Origin: CAYLLN01 sp036496265
GTDB taxonomy: Bacteria > Planctomycetota > Planctomycetia > Pirellulales > Pirellulaceae
Direction of reading: 5' to 3'
Length of the DNA: 28,274 bases
NCBI GenBank assembly: GCA_036496265.1
Contig: DASXLL010000223.1
Location: 1 to 28,274 of the forward strand
Under the pieces are notes generated by a model that worked only from the letters and a program-made list of their open reading frames with translations, ran no database searches and had not been told where the DNA came from. Positions 8,601 through 15,896 of the stretch are shown piece after piece (position 1 is the first letter of the stretch; every line of letters begins with the position of its first letter). A program made the position numbers and the translations under genes.

Positions 8601-9436
8601 TACACTTCGCCATTGAGCGCCAAAATGCCCTGAATGTTTTTGACCTTGTCGCAATACGTGCGCACGCGCTCCGGAATCTTGTCGCCGTTCGCGTCGTAGA
8701 TCAGCAATAGCCCGCCACCCTCTTTCGAGGCGAGGATGTGCCCGAACTCATTGAATGTCATCGCGATAATCGATCCGGTCTGCTCTTCGCCGAGGACATA
8801 TTGCACTTCAAACTGCGGATCGATCTTGAACCGCTCGCTTTTCGAAACCTGTTCGGCCGGCACATTCTCGCGGCGGTCCCACGGCGCCGTGCTGCCCAGC
8901 GTGCCAAACGCCTGAGCCGGCAGCCACGCGCGGTCGTTGTACATCGCCGTGTTCCACAGCGGCAGCGGCCGCAGACTCGTCCGCCAACTGCCATCGGTCG
9001 AGAACGAGATCCACTCGTTTTGATCTTTGATCGTCACGCGAGCGACCAGCGCGGCGGTCGTGCCCGTCGTATTTTGCACGCGAACGGCAATGACATTCGG
9101 GCCCTTCACCAGATTCTTGCTGATGTCGTATTCATCGAGCTTCTTCGTTGATTCGCCAGCCCCGATTCGGCGGCCATTGACGTACAGCTCGTATTGATCG
9201 TCCGATGCGATCGCCACCTGGCCGCTCTCGGGCCCGCGCAGCGTCATCACCTTGCGAAAATGGCACGCTTCGCCGGTCGGCACATTCGCCTTGGCATGGT
9301 CCGGCGACCAAACCCACTGCGCCTCGTTGGCCGCCGCAACACCGAATGTCGCCAATGCAGCGCCCAGCGCGAGCGTTGTCTTCCTGAGCAAAGAAATGAC
9401 TTCATCCATGAAGTAATTCCGGATCCATCCGTTCAT
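5606..9436 (-). CDS. Secreted PVC-type multidomain protein: ligand-binding domain, beta-propeller, HEAT-like repeats, CxxCH haem domain
   Basis: A 1276-residue exported protein. Residues 1-36 form a signal peptide (hydrophobic run LALGAALATFGVAAA). About 41-155 resembles a galactose-binding/jelly-roll domain (QYELYVNGRR). About 200-560 is a soluble-sugar-dehydrogenase-like beta-propeller; it contains two EF-hand-like loops, DANGDKIPE near 248 and DKDRDGVLE near 295, and the conserved GLRNPYDLVF at 396-405. About 600-1090 is helical and HEAT-like. The C-terminus is a cytochrome c domain with CVKCH at 1140-1144 and a likely axial Met at 1237 (SAMPDGLLD). Such proteins are expanded in Planctomycetes; an oxidative role on sugars with electron transfer through haem is inferred. 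AGAGG six nt upstream supports the ATG at 9436; ATG 9409 is an alternative. Confidence 0.92.
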   Translation of the reverse strand: MNGWIRNYFMDEVISLLRKTTLALGAALATFGVAAANEAQWVWSPDHAKANVPTGEACHFRKVMTLRGPESGQVAIASDDQYELYVNGRRIGAGESTKKLDEYDISKNLVKGPNVIAVRVQNTTGTTAALVARVTIKDQNEWISFSTDGSWRTSLRPLPLWNTAMYNDRAWLPAQAFGTLGSTAPWDRRENVPAEQVSKSERFKIDPQFEVQYVLGEEQTGSIIAMTFNEFGHILASKEGGGLLLIYDANGDKIPERVRTYCDKVKNIQGILALNGEVYVTGEGEDGLGLYRLADKDRDGVLESVRTLVKFKSEVVEHGPHGIVLGPDGLLYVMLGNHTSLVGTYESGSPHRDFYDTDLVPKYEDPGGHAAGIKAPGGVVIRTDTEGSGVQLVAGGLRNPYDLVFNREGELFIHDADMESDEGTTWYRPTRVCHVVPGGEYGWRSGWSKWPDYYADSLPAVVETGRGSPAGMTTYNHFMFPVRFHGALFTADWSQGKILAIKLKRSGASYTATTETFLEGNPLNVTDLEVGPDGWLYFSTGGRGTSGGIYRVTWKGTVPKDVTDTGTGLTAVIRQPQPSSSWARQNIAALRKQLSANWDKSITGVARTAANPPHYRLQALDLMQLYGPTPTTELLLELSKEASEVVRCRAAELMGLHASKQTHQRLIEMLDDSERSVRRKACEALGRADQAPPLDKVLTLLASDDRFEAWAARRILERMPVEDWRERVLQAKNQRLLVQGGLALMISHPTRENALAVLEQVSRTMSSFVSDRDFLDITRLVQVTLARGKIVGDDIPALKRQLADEFPSGDSLMNRELIRVLACLQEDTLIDRYLAYLKSDAPELDRLHAAMYLRFVNDGWTPDQRIDLLAFYEEANKRKGGGSYARYIINVTRDFCQQLNEEESRLVLAQGHKWPNAALGALYKLPKEIDEPTLELLTTLDARLAGTKSDPVQRLQVGIVAVLARSGDDASMAYLRKVYDESPDRRQAAVLGLSQRPDGENWNYLIKSLPLLEPAAAREVCAKLTDVDQPPSEPESIRQVILLGLKMRKKDPEKENAAENALGLLHYWTGEEIATSEDEDKQLVAWQKWFVEKFPAALEPKLPVVADNAKYTVEELVEYLGGEADGVPTRGGDVFVKANCVKCHRFDGKGESLGPDLTTISNRFTRKELVEAVVHPSHIISSQYASKTIKTTDGRTLTGLVGAGTAGETVIILPTAERVTLKSNQIEATKPSKLSAMPDGLLDPLSLEEIADLFAYLQKTSKTPSLTRRPVDATAK

Positions 9437-9597
9437 CGCAGACCTCTTTCGAAGTCAAAAACAAAAATTCGTGTGCCGATTCGCATGAATCGACTGCACA
9501 GCAGCGCAAGCGCGGCCCTGCAATCGGCGCGGAAGTTACCGCAGGCAAGGCAAATTCCGCAAGCGAGAAAAATTGCAGCCTGCTAGCACGCTCGTGG

Positions 9598-9616
9598 GGC
9601 AGGCCTCCGGCCTGCC
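9598..9616. repeat. Short palindromic element, ggcaggcc family, copy 1
   Basis: Perfect 8-bp stem ggcaggcc (9598-9605) and ggcctgcc (9609-9616) with loop tcc. A second, slightly diverged copy follows at 9734-9752. Confidence 0.6.
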
Positions 9617-9733
9617 ATACAAAAATTCGCCTCGGTCATGTATCACGGACTCGATGACCTCAAAGTGCTACAGACACCTTTATCCAGCGCGCTTAATCTA
9701 CGCCGCGTCCAAAGTTTGCAGGCTTCTTTACAG

Positions 9734-9752
9734 GGCAGGCCAGAGGCCTACC
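9734..9752. repeat. Short palindromic element, ggcaggcc family, copy 2
   Basis: ggcaggcc (9734-9741), loop aga, ggcctacc (9745-9752); one mismatch in the stem compared with copy 1. It ends 9 nt before the ATG of the glycosyltransferase gene and could affect its translation. Confidence 0.55.
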
Positions 9753-9761
9753 CCACGTTTC

Positions 9762-11723
9762 ATGCTCTGGTCCCAAACCAAACAAATCGCCCTCGTCGCC
9801 ATCGTTGCCGCGTTCGTCATGCTGACAAACCTCGGCGGCCCGCGCCTGTGGGACCGCGATGAGCCGCGAAACGCCCAATGTGCGTGCGAAATGCTCGGGC
9901 GGTGGGATTGGGTCGTGCCCACGTTCAGCGACGAGCTCCGCACGCACAAGCCAGTGCTCCTTTACTGGGGCATCATGTCCTCGTACTTGGCATTCGGTGT
10001 TACCGAATTCGCCGCCCGCCTGCCCAGCGCTCTCTGTGCGATCGGCACGGTCATCTGCGTCTATCGCATGGGCCGCCGCCTCTTCGGCCCGCAAGCTGGC
10101 GTCTGGGCCGGCGTCGCGCTCGCCACCAGTCTCATGTTCGTCGTCGCCGGCCGCGCCGCGACGCCCGACTCGCTCCTCATCTTCTGCAGCGCCCTCGCAC
10201 TCACCATCTATGTCTGCGGCACCTTCCAACCTCGCTTCGAAACCACCCCAGTGGACGCGCCACCGCGCCTCCAAACGGGTCCACCCGCTGCTCGAGTGGA
10301 CAACACGATCGTCAATTCTCAAAACGCTCCCAATCCTCTAATCGACGACTTAGTTCCCCGCCCGCTCCAATTCCAACATTTCTTCCCGCATAGCTGGCTC
10401 ACTGCCGTCGCCATGTACGCCGCGATGGGCCTTGGCATTCTCGCCAAAGGCCCCGTCGGCCTCATCCTGCCCACCGCCGTCATCGGCATGTTCCTGCTCA
10501 TCACGCGCCTCCCCGAGAGCTGTAGGGAACGCCCTCTGTGGCGTTCCGCCCTCGCGACGTTCGACCCATTCCACTTCCTCAAAACCTGCTGGTCGATGCG
10601 GCCCTTCACGGCCCTCTTCGCCGCCACCGCCGTCGCCCTTCCCTGGTACTGGGCCGTCGGCCTCGCCACCGACGGCGAATTCCTCCGCGGCTTCTTCTTT
10701 GAGCACAACCTCGCCCGTGCTACTTCCTCGATGGAAAACCACAGCGGCACAATTTTCTTCTATCCCATCACACTCCTCGTCGGCTTTTTTCCCTGGTCCA
10801 TCTTCGCCATCCCGCTCGCAATCGACACGGCCTTACAGATTCGTCGCAACGACCGAATCCACCCTGGCTATTTATTCTGCGTCTGCTGGGTCGGCGTTTA
10901 TATCGCGCTGTTCTCCCTCGCCGGCACCAAGCTTCCCAGCTATGTCACGCCCTGCTATCCCGCCCTGGCCCTCCTTGTCGGCGACTACATCGATCGCTGG
11001 AGCCGCCAACGCGCCGCCGTCGCCGGCGGGTGGCTCACGGTTGCCTTCGCCTGCCTCGGCCTCGTCGGCATCGGCGTCGCGGTCGGCGTTCCGCTCGCCG
11101 CCAAGCAATTGCTGCCCGGCGAAGAATGGCTCGGCCTGATCGGTCTCATTCCTCTCGCCGGCTGCATCGTCTGCCTCGGCTTCCTTGCCGTCCGCAGTTA
11201 CTTCGCCGCCGCCGGCACGCTCGGCATGACGGCCATTGCCTTCGCCACGCTCCTCTTCGCCGTCGGCGTCGATCGAATTGACCGTCACCAAACGAGCCAC
11301 GAACTCTTGGCCGCGATTTTTTCACGCAGCAGCCAGCCCCACATCGCCTCCTACAGCATCCTCGAACCCAGCTGGGTCTTTTACGGCGGCCAGCCCATCC
11401 ACGAATTTGCCCACGATCCGCGCCTCGGCCACGACAGCAACGACTACGCCGCCACCGCAGCCATTCGCTTCCTCACCGAAAACCCCGACCATTTCCTGAT
11501 CACCACCTCCAAGAAATTCCGCGATCTCTCCCCAAATCTTCCCCTCGGAATCGGCGTCATCGAGCAAGTCCCCTATTTCCTCCGCCACAACCAAGAACTC
11601 GTCGTCGTCGGCCCCCTCACCGGCCGGCCCCTCAACCCAGCCATCTCCCGCCGCACCTCCGCGCTGGGAGGGCGAGGCTCCCGCCGAGCCGCTTCGTCCC
11701 CGCCTCAAAACAACTTGCGCTAG
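9762..11723 (+). CDS. Glycosyltransferase family 39 (ArnT/PMT-like) membrane protein
   Basis: A 653-residue polytopic inner-membrane protein from the ATG at 9762 (MLWSQTKQIALVAIVAAFVM). The first helix is followed by the family hallmark LWDRDEPRNAQ (30-39), with the acidic catalytic residues in the first periplasmic loop, then KPVLLYWG. Around ten further hydrophobic segments follow and a soluble C-terminal part. Members transfer a sugar from a polyprenyl-phosphate carrier to lipid A, protein or other lipids on the outer face of the membrane; the acceptor here is unknown. The frame is open back to 9573, but that extension lacks family similarity and includes repeats. Two oddities: a palindromic repeat at 10526-10547 sits in frame in a loop, and the last roughly 25 residues (ALGGRGSRRAA...) come from another repeat-like sequence. 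Confidence 0.9.
   Translation: MLWSQTKQIALVAIVAAFVMLTNLGGPRLWDRDEPRNAQCACEMLGRWDWVVPTFSDELRTHKPVLLYWGIMSSYLAFGVTEFAARLPSALCAIGTVICVYRMGRRLFGPQAGVWAGVALATSLMFVVAGRAATPDSLLIFCSALALTIYVCGTFQPRFETTPVDAPPRLQTGPPAARVDNTIVNSQNAPNPLIDDLVPRPLQFQHFFPHSWLTAVAMYAAMGLGILAKGPVGLILPTAVIGMFLLITRLPESCRERPLWRSALATFDPFHFLKTCWSMRPFTALFAATAVALPWYWAVGLATDGEFLRGFFFEHNLARATSSMENHSGTIFFYPITLLVGFFPWSIFAIPLAIDTALQIRRNDRIHPGYLFCVCWVGVYIALFSLAGTKLPSYVTPCYPALALLVGDYIDRWSRQRAAVAGGWLTVAFACLGLVGIGVAVGVPLAAKQLLPGEEWLGLIGLIPLAGCIVCLGFLAVRSYFAAAGTLGMTAIAFATLLFAVGVDRIDRHQTSHELLAAIFSRSSQPHIASYSILEPSWVFYGGQPIHEFAHDPRLGHDSNDYAATAAIRFLTENPDHFLITTSKKFRDLSPNLPLGIGVIEQVPYFLRHNQELVVVGPLTGRPLNPAISRRTSALGGRGSRRAASSPPQNNLR
10526..10547. 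repeat. Palindromic repeat inside the GT39 coding sequence
   Basis: Perfect 8-bp stem ggaacgcc (10526-10533) and ggcgttcc (10540-10547), 6-nt loop ctctgt. It is read in frame as part of CRERPLWRSAL, between two transmembrane segments. Confidence 0.6.
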
Positions 11724-11777
11724 TAGGGTGGGCTCCGACCACCACCTCATAGGGTGGAACCAGCGAGCTCGGCTCGC
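11666..11777. repeat. Cluster of short repeats at and after the GT39 stop codon
   Basis: Includes gggag/ctccc (11666-11682) within the last codons of the glycosyltransferase, two direct copies of tagggtgg (11724-11731 and 11750-11757) just after its stop, and a perfect hairpin gcgagc/gctcgc (11763-11777) with loop tcg. Confidence 0.5.
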
Positions 11778-12093
11778 GCCTGCCCTCTGCAACTTCCAGA
11801 ACGCACCTAAACTGTTCCACCTCCGAAACTTATAGCCGCTCGCCGCCAATCTCATCCCCACCGAAACTTTCTTCCCCGCCAAAGGTTTAACAACCAGCGA
11901 CGAATAGCGCGCAGTAATAGCAATTGGCGTCAGGTCTCTTGGGGGCGATCTACCGGCGGCAACTCGAATGATGGCCCGCCCCAGCGCTTTCCATTAGACT
12001 AACTAACGCCCACCGTTAGATTCCTCCCCGCCTCGCCGCCCTACTGTTCCCACAGCGCCGCGCGGCACCCGTAGTTAGAACGAGTCCTTTCGA
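11778..12093. other. Non-coding region upstream of gspE
   Basis: The space between the GT39-end repeats and gspE. A small hairpin ctaacg/cgttag lies at 12003-12019. No tRNA, promoter or open frame that I can support, although a promoter for the gsp genes is expected here. Confidence 0.35.
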
Positions 12094-13809
12094 ATGGAAG
12101 CCGGCGAAATCCTCCTCAAACGCGGCTTGATGAACCGCGGCCAGCTTGAACAAAGCCGCGGCATCGCCAACGGCCATGGCGACGGCAACAAGCTCATCGA
12201 ATCGGCCATCCAGCTTGGCTTCGTCTCCGAAGAGCAAGCCCTCAAAGCCGTCGGCGAAGAAGTCGGCATTGAATTCATCGATTTACAGGAAACCGAAGTC
12301 GATCTCTCGCTCCTGAAAAACTTCCCGCAGAAGCTGATCTATCGCCAGTCGCTCTTCCCGATCCGCCAGGAATACGGCCAGCTCATTGTCGCCACGTCGA
12401 ATCCCTTCGACCTCTACCCGCTCGACGAAGTCAGCGCCGCCACCGGCATGTCGGTCATGCCCGTCCTCGCCGCCCGGGCTGAAATCGCCAAGCTCATCAA
12501 AAAGCACCTCGGCGTCGGCAGTGAAACCGTCGAAGGCCTCATGGCCGCCGCCGACGAAGACGACGGCGTCGAGCTCCTTAGCGACATCGAAACCGACGGC
12601 TCCGAGCTCTCCGAACAGGCTCAAGAAGCCTCCGTCGTTCGCCTCGTCAACGAAATCATGCTCGAGGCCATTGAACTGCGAGCGAGCGACGTGCACATCG
12701 AGTCGCAAAACGCCGGTATCGCCATCCGCTACCGCATCGACGGCGTCCTCCAGACGCAGCCCGTTCCGCCCGAAATCAACCGCTTCGAAAGCGCCATTCT
12801 CAGCCGTCTGAAAATCATGTCGCGGCTGAACATTGCCGAAAAGCGTCTGCCGCAAGACGGCCGCATGAAGCTCAAAATTCATGGCCGCGAGATCGACGTC
12901 CGCGTCTCCGTGATTCCCATGATTCACGGCGAAAGCGTCGTCATGCGTATTCTGGACAAGGGGTCGATGAAATTCGACCTCCGCCAGATCGGCATGGAGC
13001 AAGACACGTACGAAACATTCCGCCAACTGATCGACATGCCGCACGGCATCGTCCTCGTCACCGGCCCCACCGGCTCCGGCAAAACGACGACGCTCTATAG
13101 CGCTCTCATCGAGATCAACCAACCCGACATCAAGATTATCACCACCGAAGACCCGGTCGAATATCAGCTCGACGGCATCAATCAGATTCAGGTGCATGCC
13201 AAAATCGGCCTCACCTTCGGCCATTCGCTACGAAGCATCCTCCGCCACGATCCCGACGTCGTCCTCGTCGGCGAAATCCGCGATCTCGAAACGGCCGAAA
13301 ACGCCATCCAAGCCTCCCTCACCGGCCACTTGGTCTTCAGCACCCTGCACACCAACGACGCTGCCAGCGCTTTCACGCGTATGACCGATATGGGCGTCGA
13401 ACCCTTCCTCGTCGCCAGCACGGTCGAAGGCATCATGGCCCAGCGTCTCCTCCGCCGCCTTTGCACCCACTGCAAGCAGAAATACGAGCCCACCAAGGAC
13501 GAAGTCCCAGCCGATTTCCCCTGGGACCTGAAAAACGGCCCGATTTATAAAGCCGTCGGCTGTCGCGAATGCCGAAACACTGGCTACCGCGGCCGGTTAG
13601 GTATTTATGAGCTTTTGGTGACGACCAACGACATCCGCCAACTCGCGACCGACCGCGTCAGCAGTTGGAAGATCATGCAAGCCGCCGTGAAAGACGGCAT
13701 GCGATCGCTTCGCGGCGATGCCTGGCTCAAAGTCCTCCACGGCGTCTCCACCGTCGATGAAGTCGCTAAGAACGCCAAAGCCGACCACAACTTATTGATT
13801 AAAAGATAG
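12094..13809 (+). CDS. gspE: Type II secretion / type IV pilus assembly ATPase GspE (PilB-like)
   Basis: A 571-residue hexameric assembly ATPase acting at the cytoplasmic face of the inner membrane. An N-terminal MshEN/T2SSE-N domain (about 1-110) begins MEAGEILLKRGLMNRGQLEQ. The catalytic domain has Walker A GPTGSGKT at 324-331, an Asp box region (ITTEDPVEYQ), Walker B-type DPDVVLVGEIRD, a His box FSTLHTNDA, and a zinc-binding tetracysteine C457-x2-C460 and C490-x2-C493 (RLCTHCK, GCRECRN). Length fits GspE/PilB. It is followed by gspF, gspG and a gspH-like gene on the same strand, which supports a secretion/pseudopilus role. No obvious ribosome binding site precedes the ATG. Whether it drives secretion or a pilus cannot be decided from this protein. 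Confidence 0.93.
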   Translation: MEAGEILLKRGLMNRGQLEQSRGIANGHGDGNKLIESAIQLGFVSEEQALKAVGEEVGIEFIDLQETEVDLSLLKNFPQKLIYRQSLFPIRQEYGQLIVATSNPFDLYPLDEVSAATGMSVMPVLAARAEIAKLIKKHLGVGSETVEGLMAAADEDDGVELLSDIETDGSELSEQAQEASVVRLVNEIMLEAIELRASDVHIESQNAGIAIRYRIDGVLQTQPVPPEINRFESAILSRLKIMSRLNIAEKRLPQDGRMKLKIHGREIDVRVSVIPMIHGESVVMRILDKGSMKFDLRQIGMEQDTYETFRQLIDMPHGIVLVTGPTGSGKTTTLYSALIEINQPDIKIITTEDPVEYQLDGINQIQVHAKIGLTFGHSLRSILRHDPDVVLVGEIRDLETAENAIQASLTGHLVFSTLHTNDAASAFTRMTDMGVEPFLVASTVEGIMAQRLLRRLCTHCKQKYEPTKDEVPADFPWDLKNGPIYKAVGCRECRNTGYRGRLGIYELLVTTNDIRQLATDRVSSWKIMQAAVKDGMRSLRGDAWLKVLHGVSTVDEVAKNAKADHNLLIKR

Positions 13810-13849
13810 TTGCCAGTGAGGCGAGATCGATCAAAATGGATCATTGGGA

Positions 13850-13991
13850 ATGACCAATGACCAAGCACCAATGACCAAACAAATTCAAAATCCAAATGAC
13901 GGAATGGCGATGATTGCATTTTCTGTTTAGGTCATTTCTTTTTGCAATATTGGTGCTTGTTTGTGATTTGGTGCTTGTTGCTTGGTCATTT
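13850..13991. repeat. Interspersed inverted repeat between gspE and gspF
   Basis: The left arm is built of tgaccaa/caccaatgaccaa units (13850-13884) and the right arm of the complementary ttggtgctt/cttggtcatt units (13949-13991). The arms enclose about 65 nt of AT-richer sequence. A related element lies at 15223-15341 after gspF. It fills nearly the entire 202-nt gspE-gspF gap. Confidence 0.75.
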
Positions 13992-14011
13992 GATTTTCGG
14001 TTGATCCTCCA

Positions 14012-15223
14012 ATGCCCGATTACGCCTACATCGCCCGCGACGCCACCGGCCAAAAGGTCAGCGGCACACTCTCCGCGGCGACGGAGCGCGAAGTCCTCGG
14101 CATCCTCTCCGGCCGTTCCCTCTTCCCCGTCCAAGTCAGCGCCTCCAAGGCCTCCGCCGCCCCCGGCGCTAATCTCCGCGTTCGTGGCCAGGTGATGGCC
14201 ACGGTTTACAGTCAGCTTGCCGCCCTTCTCCGCGGCGGTGTGCCAATGCTCAAGTCGCTCGCGGTTCTCAAGGAGCAATCGTCCAACAAAAACCTCAAGG
14301 GCATTCTCGATGAAGTCTATCGCCGCGTCGAAGACGGCTCGACGCTCGGCGACGCCATGGCTCGCTTTCCTCGAGCCTTTAACGAAATGGCCGTCAACAT
14401 GGTCCGTGCTGGCGGCGAAGGTGGCTTTCTTGAAGACGCCCTCGATCGTGTCGCCGTGTTCACCGAGCAGCAAGAAGACCTCAAGGGCCGCACGATCAGC
14501 GCCATGGTCTATCCGCTGCTCCTCGGCACGGCCGGCACGTCCGTCGTCACCGTGCTCGTTGTCTTCTTCGTGCCCAAATTCGCCGTCATGTTCGAGCGCC
14601 TGCGCGAGCGCGGCGAACTGCCGTGGGTCACCGACCTGCTGCTTTGGGTTTCCGACAGCGCCCGCAGCCCGATCGTGCTATTCCTGGTCCTGCCCAGCAT
14701 TATCGGTCTCATCATTTTCCTTTATTTAAAGACACAAACGCCCCAAGGCCGCCGCACCGCCGACTACATCCGCATCAAGATCCCGATGGCCGGGCCGATT
14801 TTCCTCAGCTTCGCCGTCGCCCGCTTTTGCCGCGTCCTCGGCACGTTGCTGCACAACGGTGTTCCCATTCTTAAGGCCCTGGAAATCAGCCGCGATGCCG
14901 CCGGCAACAAAATCCTCACCGAAGCGATTGCCGAAGCGTCCGAGAACATCTCCTCCGGTCAGTCGCTGGCTCAACCGCTCGCCGCCAGCGGCCATTTCCC
15001 CAAAATGGTTGTCGAGATGATCGCCGTCGCCGAAGAATCGAACACGCTTGACACGGTCCTCGTCGGACTTGCCGACGATTTAGAAAAACGCACCAGCCGC
15101 CAGCTCGATCTCATGGTCCGCCTGCTCGAGCCGCTCATGCTGATCGGCCTCGCAGGCGTCGTCCTCGTCATCGTCATTGCCCTCCTGGTTCCGGTAATTA
15201 AGATGAGCACCACACTGGGCTAA
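14012..15223 (+). CDS. gspF: Type II secretion system platform protein GspF (PilC-like)
   Basis: A 403-residue inner-membrane platform protein. The N-terminus MPDYAYIARDATGQKVSGTL is the standard GspF/PilC opening. Two T2SSF helical domains are seen (about 65-190 and 265-390), each with the family patterns LAALLRGGVPMLKSL and LGTLLHNGVPILKAL. Three hydrophobic segments fit the known topology: about 165-190 (VVTVLVVFFVPKF), about 218-238 (VLFLVLPSIIGLIIFLYL) and about 375-398 (GLAGVVLVIVIALLVPVI). It couples the GspE ATPase to pseudopilin extraction from the membrane. It is separated from gspE by a repeat-filled 202-nt gap and followed by a second copy of that repeat. Confidence 0.94.
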   Translation: MPDYAYIARDATGQKVSGTLSAATEREVLGILSGRSLFPVQVSASKASAAPGANLRVRGQVMATVYSQLAALLRGGVPMLKSLAVLKEQSSNKNLKGILDEVYRRVEDGSTLGDAMARFPRAFNEMAVNMVRAGGEGGFLEDALDRVAVFTEQQEDLKGRTISAMVYPLLLGTAGTSVVTVLVVFFVPKFAVMFERLRERGELPWVTDLLLWVSDSARSPIVLFLVLPSIIGLIIFLYLKTQTPQGRRTADYIRIKIPMAGPIFLSFAVARFCRVLGTLLHNGVPILKALEISRDAAGNKILTEAIAEASENISSGQSLAQPLAASGHFPKMVVEMIAVAEESNTLDTVLVGLADDLEKRTSRQLDLMVRLLEPLMLIGLAGVVLVIVIALLVPVIKMSTTLG

Positions 15224-15341
15224 TGACCAAGCATCAACGACCAATGACCAAGCAAATTCAAATGATCGAATGCATTTTGGACATTCCGTTTTTTGAAGTT
15301 GGAAATTGTTTGTGATTTGGTGCTTGGTCATTGGTCATTCG
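15223..15341. repeat. Interspersed inverted repeat between gspF and gspG
   Basis: The left arm, from the gspF stop codon, has tgaccaagc and ccaatgaccaagc units (15223-15262). The right arm has tttggtgcttggtcattggt (15317-15336) and ends near 15341. It is the same family as 13850-13991. Confidence 0.75.
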
Positions 15342-15373
15342 CATATTGAGAAATTTTTAAACAAGGAAAACAC

Positions 15374-15802
15374 ATGAACCACCGCCCCAGTCGCTACCGC
15401 CGCAAAAGCGCCTTCACCCTCATGGAAATCCTCCTCGTCTTGGCGATCCTCGTCGTCTTGGCGTCGATGGTCGGCGTCAGCTATTCTCGCATCCAGAAGT
15501 CGATGCAGGTTTCTAGCGCCCGCACGCAAATCGGCCTGCTGGAGGATGCCGTAAAGGCCTACCAGATCGGCGTCGGCACGCTGCCTCCGAATCTCGAAGC
15601 CCTTCTCGCTCCCCCCGGTGATTTGCCTAATCCGGCCAAGTGGCAAGGGCCGTATCTCGAAAAGCAAACGCTGCCCGTCGATCCCTGGGATCAAGCGTTC
15701 CAATACGAAATCGTCGATCCCGCCAACGACAAATTCAAAATCTTCTCCGCCGGCCCCGACCGCCAAGCCGGCTCCAGCGACGACATCGCCACGACGCTAT
15801 AG
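15374..15802 (+). CDS. gspG: Major pseudopilin GspG
   Basis: A 142-residue prepilin-like protein. The 13-residue basic leader MNHRPSRYRRKSA is followed by the type IV pilin N-terminus FTLMEILLVLAIL with Glu at +5, then a transmembrane/polymerisation helix. The C-terminal part has the GspG hallmarks LPPNLEALL, WQGPYLEK, DPWDQAFQYEI and the calcium-loop-like SAGPDRQAGSSDD. It forms the pseudopilus of a type II secretion system. The residue before the cleavage site is Ala, not the usual Gly. A good Shine-Dalgarno (aagga, 15363-15367) precedes the ATG. It is followed closely by the gspH-like gene. Confidence 0.92.
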   Translation: MNHRPSRYRRKSAFTLMEILLVLAILVVLASMVGVSYSRIQKSMQVSSARTQIGLLEDAVKAYQIGVGTLPPNLEALLAPPGDLPNPAKWQGPYLEKQTLPVDPWDQAFQYEIVDPANDKFKIFSAGPDRQAGSSDDIATTL

Positions 15803-15807
15803 ACGAA

Positions 15808-15896
15808 ATTGTCCAAGGTCCAAAGTCCCATGTCTAAAGTCGCATTAAGACGACGACATCGACCTAACCTTGGACCTTGGACCTTGGACTTTGGAC
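15808..15896. repeat. gtccaa/ttggac repeat overlapping the start of the gspH-like gene
   Basis: The left part gtccaaggtccaaagtcc (15811-15828) and right part ccttggaccttggacc plus ttggactttggac (about 15869-15895) are complementary in their repeated units. A related one-sided copy is at about 24970-25000. Confidence 0.65.

Larger units (their letters stand above)
9437..9761. other. Divergent intergenic region between the cytochrome gene and the GT39 gene
   Basis: About 325 nt separating two divergently read genes, so promoters for both should lie here, though no clear -35/-10 pair was identified. An open frame continues from 9573 into the glycosyltransferase, but its first 63 codons look non-genic and contain the repeats listed separately. 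Confidence 0.4.

Noticed and set aside
7367..8710. Long plus-strand open frame (447 codons) opposite the large cytochrome gene
   Set aside because: Antisense to well-supported domains; Arg/His/Pro-rich with no family resemblance, a shadow of high-GC coding DNA.
9573..9761. 63-codon N-terminal extension of the GT39 gene
   Set aside because: Lacks similarity to the family, includes two palindromic repeats, and a good start with a hydrophobic first helix exists at 9762.
12283..13224. Minus-strand open frame of 313 codons opposite gspE
   Set aside because: Shadow of gspE; rich in Asp/Val/Gly/Phe from reversed codons, no recognisable domain.
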